This document shows positions 1-5,544 of a stretch of DNA of 5,544 bases, in pieces. The stretch covers positions 1 to 5,544 of the forward strand of contig JAUXJK010000157.1 in the NCBI GenBank assembly GCA_030624785.1, given 5' to 3'. A model generated the notes under the pieces. It did no database searches and was not told where the DNA came from. It was given only the letters and a program-made list of their open reading frames with translations. The stretch is from Actinomycetes bacterium. Lineage in GTDB: Bacteria > Actinomycetota > Thermoleophilia > Gaiellales > Gaiellaceae. Each line of letters begins with the position of its first letter. Within the stretch, counting starts at the first letter, position 1. The position numbers and the translations under genes were made by a program.

Positions 1-1229
1 AGCTGGAGGCGGTGCGCCGCTATCTCTCGGACGGCCTCATCCGATGCGTAGTGGGAGATCATTGTGATGTCGAGCTTCGACTCGATCAACATGTCGAACG
101 TTGCCGTCGACGCATCGACGCCGCGTTCGTCAGCGATCTCGGCCAGGGTCATGCCAATCAGGTGCTCGTTGGGCGCGGCGGCGTTCGCGATAGTGACGCG
201 CTCGGGTCCGATCGTCGCGAGTATTCCTTCGAAGTCTTTCGACCTGATCGCCATGTCTTCGGACATCCGTCGGCGCGACTCGCTATCGGCAAGACGCTCG
301 AGAGTTCCGCTCGCACCGTCCTCCTGCGCCCAGGTTGGAAGAAGCGCCATGAGAACGGTGCTTCCGGCGCCGTACGGGTACTGATCGAAGCTCAACGAGA
401 TGTCAGGGCTGGCGTTGTCGAGCAGCTCGAGCATTGCGGGGATCAGACTTTCGTCGGCGCGCGTCTTGAGGTGGGATACGTGTAGTGGGGCGCCTGAGCG
501 ACGGGCGACGTCGACCATCTCGCCGAGACCCTCGAGCACGCCCAGCCCCTCGTTGCGAATGTGTGGCACGAGCGGCGCGCCAAAGCGTGCGGCCTCTCTG
601 GATATCGCAACGAGCTCATCGGTCTCCGCGTACGTGCCTGGCATGTAGATCAGTCCGAACGAGAGCGTCCGGGCGCCAGCTTCCAAACCCAGGCGCACCT
701 CGTCGCACATCGCCGAAAGCTCAGCTTGCGTAGGAGCTCGTTTGGCTCCTCCCATGACGCGGTCGCGGACGGCATTGTGTCCGATCGACGGCACGAGCGT
801 CACGGCCGGTTGCGTGCCTTCCAGCCAGTCGAGGTACTCGTCGAACGTCGACCATGACCAGTCGACTGGCCCGGCGCCCTCGAGACCGCGGAGGTACGCG
901 CGACGATCGTCTCGGCTCTCGGGACTCACGGGTGCAGGTGCGAGTCCGTCGGGGCCGATCAACTCGGTTGTGAAGCCTTGCGCGATCTTCGGAAGCAAGA
1001 GAGGGTCATCGTGCGTCTTCAAGGCCGAGTGCGCGTGCATATCGATGAAGCCGGGACAGAGCCATAGCCCCGTGCCGTCAGCCGTGTCCGCTGCCGTTGC
1101 CGCTGCGAGCGATGGCTCGATTGCCGCGATCTTCTCGCCCCTGATGCCGACATCGATGCGCGCCGACGGGCCCGCGCCGCTGTATACGGTGGCGTCGCGA
1201 ACCACGAGGTCGAATGCGCGGTCGCTCAC
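1..1229 (-). CDS. N-acyl-D-amino-acid deacylase-type amidohydrolase, C-terminus cut by window edge
   Basis: Metal-dependent amidohydrolase of the D-aminoacylase family, whose members split N-acyl-D-amino acids into D-amino acid and fatty or acetic acid in the cytoplasm. I translated 409 residues. Family landmarks in order: N-terminal strand FDLVVRDATVYSG; metal motif PGFIDMHAHS (His65, His67); GFTTELIGPDG (85-95); GHNAVRDRVMG (140-150); GLIYMPGTYA (192-201); PHIRNEG (His223); VSHLK (His253); DQYPYGAGST (272-281). His223 and His253 match the His220/His250 metal ligands of the Alcaligenes enzyme. Asp94 stands where that enzyme has the bridging Cys96. The catalytic Asp near residue 366 of the family would lie at about the window edge or just past it, so activity cannot be judged. 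Family length is about 480-530, so roughly 80-120 residues are missing. The start is GTG: an in-frame stop lies at 1248-1250, and the GTG overlaps the SDR stop as GTGA. No Shine-Dalgarno site is visible, so translation is probably coupled. Substrate specificity (neutral, Asp or Glu side chains, or another cyclic or acyl amide) cannot be told. Confidence 0.93.
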   Translation of the reverse strand, partial: MSDRAFDLVVRDATVYSGAGPSARIDVGIRGEKIAAIEPSLAAATAADTADGTGLWLCPGFIDMHAHSALKTHDDPLLLPKIAQGFTTELIGPDGLAPAPVSPESRDDRRAYLRGLEGAGPVDWSWSTFDEYLDWLEGTQPAVTLVPSIGHNAVRDRVMGGAKRAPTQAELSAMCDEVRLGLEAGARTLSFGLIYMPGTYAETDELVAISREAARFGAPLVPHIRNEGLGVLEGLGEMVDVARRSGAPLHVSHLKTRADESLIPAMLELLDNASPDISLSFDQYPYGAGSTVLMALLPTWAQEDGASGTLERLADSESRRRMSEDMAIRSKDFEGILATIGPERVTIANAAAPNEHLIGMTLAEIADERGVDASTATFDMLIESKLDITMISHYASDEAVREIAAHRLQ

Positions 1230-1978
1230 GTCGCGGTCTGCCCGCCGTCAACGGGAATCGCGGCGCCGGTAATGAAACTCGGCGCATCGAGAAGGAGCCA
1301 GGTTGCTGCTTGGGCAACCTCCTCCGGGGTTCCGATCGTGCCGCGCGGAATGGCGGAGGCGATCATGTCGCCCGCAGTCTGCATGTCGACACCAAGACCT
1401 TTGGCGCCCTCCCACAACATGGGCGTGTCCATTGAACCCGGGCACAGGGCGTTTACCGCAACATCTTGACTAGCCGCCTCGATCGCGATCGCGCGCGTCA
1501 GTCCCACGACCGCGTGCTTTGCGGCCGTGTAGCCGGAGAGGTTCTTCCAACCGATCAGGCCCGCGATCGACGACACGTTGACGATGCGTCCTTTCTGGCG
1601 AGCAAGTTCGGCTAGCGTCGCCTTCATCAGGAGCCAGACCCCGATCACGTTGACGTCGAGCACGCGTCTGAACTCCTCCTCGGAGTAGTCCTCGATCGCC
1701 GCAGCAGGTCCATGGGTCGCAGCGTTGTTGAAGAGAGCGTCGATCCGACCAAACCGCTGCACCGTCGTTGTCGCAATCCGCTCGACCTCGGCAGCGTTCG
1801 AGACATCTGCCGAGAGATAGGCGATCCGCTCGTCGTGCAGTCCGATTGCCGCCTCGAGGGTGCCGACGTCGAGGTCAACGGCGAGAACGTTGACGCCTCG
1901 CTCGTGGAGCTGTCGCGTCGTGGCCGCGCCGAGGCCGCCGCCCGCACCCGTGACAATCACCGCCCGTTGCTCGTCCAC
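1226..1978 (-). CDS. Classical short-chain dehydrogenase/reductase (SDR), NAD-type
   Basis: A 250-residue SDR oxidoreductase, the usual length for the classical group, expected to interconvert an alcohol and a ketone in the cytoplasm. Visible motifs: cofactor loop TGAGGGLG (10-17); Asp35 at the end of the second strand (VLAVDLD), which favours NAD(H) over NADP(H); NNAA (84-87); Asn110; catalytic Ser137 in VNVSS; Tyr150 and Lys154 in YTAAK; PGSMDTPM (180-187); C-terminal GAAIPVDGG. The catalytic tetrad is complete. The start is GTG at 1978. It is well fixed because an in-frame stop lies 10 bases upstream (1988-1990) and the glycine loop begins at residue 10. No Shine-Dalgarno sequence precedes it; a -10-like TAAGCT sits just upstream, so a leaderless message is possible. 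Its TGA overlaps the GTG of the downstream deacylase. The substrate is not deducible; annotations such as 3-oxoacyl-ACP reductase or glucose dehydrogenase would be guesses. Confidence 0.96.
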   Translation of the reverse strand: MDEQRAVIVTGAGGGLGAATTRQLHERGVNVLAVDLDVGTLEAAIGLHDERIAYLSADVSNAAEVERIATTTVQRFGRIDALFNNAATHGPAAAIEDYSEEEFRRVLDVNVIGVWLLMKATLAELARQKGRIVNVSSIAGLIGWKNLSGYTAAKHAVVGLTRAIAIEAASQDVAVNALCPGSMDTPMLWEGAKGLGVDMQTAGDMIASAIPRGTIGTPEEVAQAATWLLLDAPSFITGAAIPVDGGQTAT

Positions 1979-1982
1979 GCAC

Positions 1983-1999
1983 TGAGCTTAGTAGGCTCA
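1983..1999. promoter_or_regulatory. Operator-like imperfect palindrome in the divergent promoter
   Basis: TGAGC (1983-1987) and GCTCA (1995-1999) are perfect reverse complements. Inside them, TA (1989-1990) and TA (1992-1993) continue the symmetry around G1991, leaving one mismatched pair (1988/1994). Seven of eight half-site positions therefore pair over 17 bp. Two-fold symmetry at the centre of a 39-bp divergent gap, overlapping both candidate -10 boxes, is the arrangement expected of a dimeric repressor site controlling both arms. No regulator gene is in the window, so the binding family is unknown. Confidence 0.45.
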
Positions 2000-2003
2000 C
2001 CTT

Positions 2004-2011
2004 GGAGGAGG
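2004..2011 (+). promoter_or_regulatory. Strong Shine-Dalgarno site for the M28 peptidase
   Basis: GGAGGAGG lies six bases before the ATG at 2018. It fixes that start, although the same frame stays open a further 102 codons upstream across the opposite-strand SDR gene. Confidence 0.9.
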
Positions 2012-2017
2012 TACGCG

Positions 2018-3328
2018 ATGGCTCACGACGTCCCGTTCGACACCATGCCGTCTCTCGACGGAGATTCTCTCTGGAGACGTCTTGAGCAGGTCGTCGATAT
2101 CGGCAACCGCTTTGCCGGGACCCCGGGCGAGTCCCAGTGTCGCGAGCACCTGCTCTCCGAGTTCGACGCAGCTGGTCTGGCGAATGTTCGCGCCGAGCCA
2201 TTTCCGTTTCTGGGTTATGAGCCTCGTGGCGCGTCGTGCGAGGTCGTGAGCGACACGCTCGCCTTGCGCTGCGCGCCGCTTCAATATTCGGCGGACGCGG
2301 TGGCAGACGGCGAGGCAATCTACCTCGGCGCGTCCCGCCCGGAGGATGTTGCGGCGCTTGAATCGAGGGGCGTCGAGCTTGCCGGAAAGGTTGTGGTCGC
2401 TCACTCGTTCATGCCGTGGCTTGTGGCACCGGCACTTGCCGAGAAGAACATCGCCGCCCTCGTCAACGTCACCGAAACGGGCGATGGGCTGATCCCGAAC
2501 TTCTTGGTCTCCTTCTATCCCAATGGGCTCGACGCGCCCTGGGACGGCCGGGTTCAATCAGTGCCTGGAGTCACGATCGAGAAGGAGCAGTCGCGCGAGC
2601 TTCTCAGCCTGATGTCGACGCGCTCGGTTCGTATTCGGGTTGAGCATCGCGCGGAGTATGCCGAGGGCACGAGCGCGAACGTGGTCGGCGAGATCCGCGG
2701 TAGCGAGCTTCCCGACGAGAGGGTCGTGATCGGTGCTCACTACGACACGCAACTCGAAGGTGTCGGTGCGGCCGACAATGGGACAGGGATTGCAGCGTTG
2801 CTCGAGATCGCGGAGCGCTGGAGGGAGCTTCAGCCGCGTCGTACGATCGTGTTCTGCGCATTCGGCGTGGAGGAACTCGCTTCGTGGGGCTCCTACAACT
2901 ACTGCCGTCAGCACGTCGCCGAGCTCAATGGCACGAGGGGGATGATCAACCTCGATGCGCTCGGACTCCCGTTGCCCGGGACGCGCGTCGCGGTGGCGGA
3001 CGCGGAGATGGCTCCGTTCGCAGTCGAGAGTGCGGGACGCGCCGGCTATGAGATTGAGGACGAGATCGATGGAAGTGCCTACGCGTGGAGTGACCACAAC
3101 CCGTTCATCGATGCTGGAGTACCGGCTGCGTGGCTGTGGCGGTTTCCGCCCCAACACCCCTTCTACCACTCGGCCGGCGATGTTCTGCGCTACGTCAATG
3201 CCGAGCGGATGTTGGACGTCGCGACCGCGAGCGCCTACGTCGGATTCCGAATGGCTCAAGCACCTGAGCTTGGGCTTGGTCGATCACGTCCGACCAAGCG
3301 GTTCGTCGATCTACGACCGCCAGCCTGA
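2018..3328 (+). CDS. M28-family zinc metallopeptidase with PA-like insert
   Basis: A 436-residue peptidase of the M28 family (aminopeptidase or glutamate-carboxypeptidase-like), using two zinc ions to remove terminal residues from peptides or conjugates. The M28 set is complete: GAHYDT (His241 ligand, Asp243 catalytic), AADNGTG (Asp253 bridging ligand), FGVEELASWGS (Glu285 catalytic, Glu286 ligand), INLDALG (Asp313) and FYHSAGD (His384). SDHNPFIDAGVPAAWL (358-373) is also typical. Residues about 95-165, with GKVVVAHS (123-130) and AEKNIAALVN (141-150), resemble a PA (protease-associated) insert. The N-terminus is hydrophilic (MAHDVPFD), with no signal peptide or lipobox, so the enzyme is probably cytoplasmic. 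That is unusual for M28 proteins with PA domains, which are often exported, and it suggests an imported small substrate. It is the first gene of the plus-strand arm, 56 bp before the MBL gene. Exact specificity (amino- or carboxypeptidase, or amide hydrolase) is not deducible. Confidence 0.94.
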   Translation: MAHDVPFDTMPSLDGDSLWRRLEQVVDIGNRFAGTPGESQCREHLLSEFDAAGLANVRAEPFPFLGYEPRGASCEVVSDTLALRCAPLQYSADAVADGEAIYLGASRPEDVAALESRGVELAGKVVVAHSFMPWLVAPALAEKNIAALVNVTETGDGLIPNFLVSFYPNGLDAPWDGRVQSVPGVTIEKEQSRELLSLMSTRSVRIRVEHRAEYAEGTSANVVGEIRGSELPDERVVIGAHYDTQLEGVGAADNGTGIAALLEIAERWRELQPRRTIVFCAFGVEELASWGSYNYCRQHVAELNGTRGMINLDALGLPLPGTRVAVADAEMAPFAVESAGRAGYEIEDEIDGSAYAWSDHNPFIDAGVPAAWLWRFPPQHPFYHSAGDVLRYVNAERMLDVATASAYVGFRMAQAPELGLGRSRPTKRFVDLRPPA

Positions 3329-3384
3329 CGCTCGACAGCTCTTCGGGACTCGCAGCGAACCTCGAGCTGCGCGATGATGGACCG

Positions 3385-4260
3385 ATGGCGCGCCTGATCG
3401 ATGTCGAGCACGGGGGTGTTCCGGGGGTCATCGGGATCTTTGTTCTCGACGCTCCCGAGCCGGCGCTCATCGACTGTGGCCCGACCTCGTCGGTTGATGG
3501 TCTGATCGCCGGTCTTGCAGGGATAGGGCTTGACCTCAGCGATATAAGGCACCTGCTTCTGACTCATATTCATCCCGATCACGCAGGTGCTGCTGGCGAG
3601 CTCGTCCGGCGACATCCCGAGCTTCAGGTGCATGTCCACGACGTAGGTGCGCCGCACGTCATCGATCCGACACGTCTGCTCAAGAGCGCAGCTCGAATAT
3701 ATGGGGAAACGTTCGGGCCACTGTTTGGCTCGATCGATCCTGTGCCCTCGGAGAACGTCCACGTACTCGGCTCGCGCGTGCTCGATCTCGACGTCCTACC
3801 TGTGCCGGGCCATGCCTACCACCAGGTTGCGTTTATCGACGCTGACGGCGTCGGCTATCCGGGCGACGCGGTCGGATGCCTCTGGGGAGAGGGGGACTTT
3901 CTCTATCCGGCGGCTGCCGCCCCGGAGATCAACATGCCAGCGTGGCATGAGTCGCTCGACGCTCTGCAGGAACGCAAGCTCACCAAGCTGCGGATACCTC
4001 ACTTCGGTGAGATCTCCGAGGTGGAACGCCACATTGAGCGGACGCGCGCGCGTCTTCGCAGCTGGGGCGATCTCGTCGATGGCGGCGCGGACGAGGCGAC
4101 GTTTGCTGAGGCGTGCTGGCGAGCGCTGCGCGAGGAGGGTACGCCGCGAGATGCCGAGGTCTTTCCGACGCTTCCATTCCCGAGTTTCGAGATGTCCTAC
4201 GCCGGGGTACGACGCTACTACGACAAGGCGCGAGAAGCAGCGCGCGACGGTGATGCGTGA
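3385..4260 (+). CDS. MBL-fold metallohydrolase
   Basis: A 291-residue metallo-beta-lactamase-fold hydrolase. The metal motif THIHPDHAG supplies His61, His63, Asp65 and His66. His143 (PVPGHAYHQ), Asp161 (YPGDAV) and His206 (PHFGE) complete a full two-metal set, so the protein should be active. Family reactions include thioester, lactone and phosphodiester hydrolysis and persulfide oxidation. The sequence does not choose among them, and nothing marks it as an antibiotic-resistance enzyme. After about residue 210 there is a helical tail rich in Arg and Glu, ending in EMSYAGVRRYYDKAREA; a small helical cap or winged-helix-like extension is common in this superfamily. The N-terminus lacks a signal peptide. 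The ATG at 3385 is the first usable start; only a weak purine stretch precedes it. The stop is 19 bp before the ABM gene, which supports one operon with the peptidase and the genes that follow. Confidence 0.93.
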   Translation: MARLIDVEHGGVPGVIGIFVLDAPEPALIDCGPTSSVDGLIAGLAGIGLDLSDIRHLLLTHIHPDHAGAAGELVRRHPELQVHVHDVGAPHVIDPTRLLKSAARIYGETFGPLFGSIDPVPSENVHVLGSRVLDLDVLPVPGHAYHQVAFIDADGVGYPGDAVGCLWGEGDFLYPAAAAPEINMPAWHESLDALQERKLTKLRIPHFGEISEVERHIERTRARLRSWGDLVDGGADEATFAEACWRALREEGTPRDAEVFPTLPFPSFEMSYAGVRRYYDKAREAARDGDA

Positions 4261-4268
4261 CACGAGCT

Positions 4269-4274
4269 AGGAGG
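4269..4274 (+). promoter_or_regulatory. Shine-Dalgarno site for the ABM gene
   Basis: AGGAGG lies five bases before the ATG at 4280, within the 19-bp gap after the MBL stop codon. It confirms the start of the small gene and suggests that it is well translated. Confidence 0.9.
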
Positions 4275-4279
4275 ACGGG

Positions 4280-4576
4280 ATGGCGTACGTCGTAACCGCG
4301 ACATGGACTGCGAAGCAGGGAGCGGCCGAGGAGGTCGCTGCTGCGATCGCGGCGATCCTCGCGCCGGCTCGCGCCGAGTCGGGGAACGTCTTCTACCAGT
4401 GTCATCGCGACCCGGATGATCCTCACGTGTTCTTCTTCTACGAGCAGTATGAGTCGCCTGACGCCTATCAGGCACATCTCGATTCGCCTCACATGCAAGA
4501 GCACGGGTTCGGTACGGCAATTCCGTTGCTCAAGAGCCGAGAGCGGCAGTTCTTCGAAACCTGGGAACCCGCCTGA
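4280..4576 (+). CDS. ABM-domain (YgiN-like) putative quinol monooxygenase
   Basis: A 98-residue protein consisting of a single antibiotic-biosynthesis-monooxygenase (ABM) domain, a dimeric ferredoxin-like fold that usually needs no cofactor. Relatives oxidise quinols or anthrone-type aromatics with oxygen; others have no proven activity. Family pattern visible: N-terminal strand AYVVTATWTAKQG; Ala-rich helix 15-32; SGNVFYQCHRDPDDP (34-48) followed by the strand FFFYEQYES (51-59); and helix DAYQAHLDSPH (61-71) with His66 and the conserved SPH end. Length is normal for the YgiN group (about 95-105). It sits between the MBL hydrolase and the transporter gene, in the same direction. The role in the pathway is inferred only: an aromatic or quinol intermediate is possible, but many such domains are annotated by fold alone. 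Confidence 0.88.
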   Translation: MAYVVTATWTAKQGAAEEVAAAIAAILAPARAESGNVFYQCHRDPDDPHVFFFYEQYESPDAYQAHLDSPHMQEHGFGTAIPLLKSRERQFFETWEPA

Positions 4577-4585
4577 CCCTGTCTG

Positions 4586-4615
4586 GGCCGGCCGTCGTTC
4601 CTGACGTCGGCGGCC
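4586..4615 (+). other. Imperfect GC-rich hairpin in the ABM-MFS gap
   Basis: The left arm (4586-4597) and the right arm (4605-4615, CGTCGGCGGCC) can pair with one bulged G and one T-T mismatch around a seven-base loop. No T-run follows, so it is not a canonical intrinsic terminator. It could be an attenuating hairpin between the ABM and transporter genes or a product of GC-rich composition. This 64-bp gap also lacks a ribosome site for the next gene. Confidence 0.3.
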
Positions 4616-4640
4616 ATCAACGCTCGCTCGTCACCCTCCC

Positions 4641-5544
4641 ATGAAGACGAGACACCTCGCGCTCCTGGTGGCGCTGTTCGCCAGCGCACTGTCGCTGCGT
4701 CCGCAGGTCATCGGTGTCGGGCCGTTGTTGCCCGAGATTCAAGACGACCTGAACATCTCGCACGCGGCGGCCGGTCTGCTCGGGACGATTCCCGTGCTGT
4801 GCATGGGGCTGTTCGCTCCACCGGCTGCTCGAGTTCTCGCTCGGTTCGGATCACGATCGGCGATAACCGCCTGTCTTGTGCTGATCGCGGCGTTCGGTAT
4901 CGCCCGATCGATTGTCCCGCCTGCGGTCCTCGTGATCCTGTTGACGTTCGGCGTTGGAATAGGCATGGGACTGCTCGGTGCGATGCTGCCTATCGCCGTC
5001 AAGGAGCGATTCTCGGCTCGACCCGCTTTTGCGACCGGCATGTATGCGCTTGGCATCAACGTCGGCGCGGGCGCCTCGGCCGCCACCGCTGTCCCGATCG
5101 CTGACGCGACGTTTGGTTGGCGCGGCTCGCTGTTTGTATTCTCGGCCGTGACGGGCCTGCTCGCGGTGATCTGGCTCGTGATGAGCCGCGGAAAGGTGAG
5201 TGCCCGCCCGAGCGTCGCGAGAAAGCCCACCCCGCTGCCATGGCGCAGCGGGCTCGCCTGGCTGCTCGCGAGCATCTTCCTGCTCATGGCCGTTATGTAC
5301 TACGGCATCAATGCGTGGCTGCCGGAAACGTATGTCGAGCGGGGTTGGACGGCGGAGCGAGCGGCGTGGCTGGTCGCTGTTCTCAACCTGACCACGTTGC
5401 CTTGCACGATTGCGTTCTCATGGTTAGCCGACAGGCTTGGTTCCCGTCGTCTGTGGCTTGTCGCCGGGAGTTCGATCGCATCGATCTCTGTTCTCGGCAT
5501 CGTCCTTTGGTCTGATGGAGCATTCCTGTGGGCGGCCATGTTCG
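4641..5544 (+). CDS. CynX/NimT-like MFS transporter, C-terminus cut by window edge
   Basis: Membrane transporter of the major facilitator superfamily; 301 residues are visible and about 90-110 are missing. I recognise the CynX/NimT subgroup pattern: SLRPQVIGVGPLLPEI (18-33), AAGLLGTIPVLCMGLFAP (43-60) and YYGINAWLPETYVERGW (220-236). E. coli CynX is linked to cyanate use and NimT to 2-nitroimidazole efflux, so small anions or heterocycles are plausible cargo; direction is unknown. Hydrophobic segments lie near residues 6-27, 42-62, 73-91, 95-117, 131-153, 161-182, 204-226, 241-262 and 270-289, with a tenth beginning at about 292. A cytoplasmic loop rich in Arg, Lys and Pro (183-202) separates the two halves. 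MFS loop motifs are present after segment 2 (RVLARFGSRS) and segment 8 (ADRLGSRR). ATG 4641 is the first start after an in-frame stop at 4602-4604 and places the first helix normally, but no Shine-Dalgarno site precedes it. Confidence 0.92.
   Translation, partial: MKTRHLALLVALFASALSLRPQVIGVGPLLPEIQDDLNISHAAAGLLGTIPVLCMGLFAPPAARVLARFGSRSAITACLVLIAAFGIARSIVPPAVLVILLTFGVGIGMGLLGAMLPIAVKERFSARPAFATGMYALGINVGAGASAATAVPIADATFGWRGSLFVFSAVTGLLAVIWLVMSRGKVSARPSVARKPTPLPWRSGLAWLLASIFLLMAVMYYGINAWLPETYVERGWTAERAAWLVAVLNLTTLPCTIAFSWLADRLGSRRLWLVAGSSIASISVLGIVLWSDGAFLWAAMF

Larger units (their letters stand above)
1979..2017. promoter_or_regulatory. 39-bp divergent intergenic region between the two gene arms
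   Basis: This is the only space between the SDR start (minus strand) and the M28 peptidase start (plus strand), so promoters for both arms must lie here or inside the first codons of the opposite gene. It has a TANNNT-type -10 candidate on each strand: TAAGCT on the minus strand (1990-1985) and TAGGCT on the plus strand (1992-1997). A start about seven bases past each would fall near 1978 (the SDR GTG) and near 2004 (the edge of the peptidase ribosome site). The plus strand has a weak -35 resemblance, TTGCTC, at 1967-1972 with a long 19-base spacer. No convincing -35 was seen for the minus strand. The promoter calls are tentative. Confidence 0.4.

Noticed and set aside
12..1272. Several plus-strand open frames up to 176 codons opposite the deacylase.
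   Set aside because: Their products are low-complexity and rich in Ser, Arg and Ala. The minus-strand frame carries every family motif without a break.
1479..1495. GATC-rich stretch containing GCGATCGC, and many CGATCG sites across the window.
   Set aside because: GATC and CGATC arise from frequent GAT, ATC and CGC codons in these genes. The sites are scattered within coding sequence, with no array or intergenic clustering.
1712..2017. The M28 reading frame stays open 102 codons upstream, giving a possible 538-residue protein.
   Set aside because: The extension lies wholly antisense to the SDR gene and across the intergenic gap and has no family similarity that I can see. The GGAGGAGG site points to ATG 2018, where an M28-like N-terminus begins.
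2558..3259. A 233-codon open frame on the minus strand, antisense to the M28 gene.
   Set aside because: It is Arg- and Val-rich with no recognisable motif and no ribosome site, and it is explained by high GC and the codon pattern of the well-supported sense gene.
3336..3369. Inverted repeat CAGCTC / GAGCTG in the M28-MBL gap as a possible terminator.
   Set aside because: There are only six paired bases around a 22-base loop and no T-run. This is within chance and too weak to call.
3374..3397. A seven-codon frame starting with two ATGs (MMDRWRA) overlapping the MBL start out of frame, possibly a regulatory micro-ORF.
   Set aside because: It has no ribosome site, and two ATGs in such a short stretch occur easily by chance. 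Nothing suggests translation.
3385..4260. The MBL-fold gene as a beta-lactamase resistance gene.
   Set aside because: The HxHxDH fold motif is shared by a very broad hydrolase superfamily. There is no signal peptide for periplasmic export, and the context is catabolic.

Overview
The window is GC-rich, gene-dense bacterial DNA. Six protein genes fill almost all of it, and two of them are cut by the window edges. High GC, GTG starts, strong GGAGG-type ribosome sites on some genes, one start without such a site, and the family mix all suggest an actinobacterium. A soil lineage such as Thermoleophilia is possible, but this is inference from style and not from a marker gene. I see no rRNA, tRNA, CRISPR array, insertion sequence or recognisable transcriptional regulator.

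The layout is divergent. On the minus strand, reading leftward from 1978, lie a classical short-chain dehydrogenase/reductase (SDR, 1226-1978) and then an N-acyl-D-amino-acid deacylase-type amidohydrolase (1229 to beyond the left edge). They overlap by four bases (GTGA), so they are almost certainly one transcript. On the plus strand, reading rightward from 2018, lie an M28-family metallopeptidase with a PA-like insert (2018-3328), an MBL-fold metallohydrolase (3385-4260), a small ABM/YgiN-type monooxygenase (4280-4576) and a CynX/NimT-like MFS transporter (4641 to beyond the right edge). The two arms are separated by only 39 bp.

That 39-bp gap holds the most interesting non-coding signal: a 17-bp imperfect palindrome (1983-1999), TGAGC-tTAGTAg-GCTCA. 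It has a TANNNT-type -10 candidate on each strand. If real, it is one operator controlling both arms.

Taken together, the cluster looks like an uptake-or-efflux plus catabolism module for a small amide- or peptide-like compound. Three unrelated metal-dependent hydrolases (amidohydrolase, M28, MBL) would cleave amide, peptide or ester/lactone bonds. The SDR and the ABM protein would do redox steps, and the MFS protein would move an organic anion or heterocycle. The individual family assignments are solid. The shared substrate is unknown and the pathway idea is inference. The deacylase also carries Asp where the best-studied D-aminoacylase has a zinc-binding Cys.
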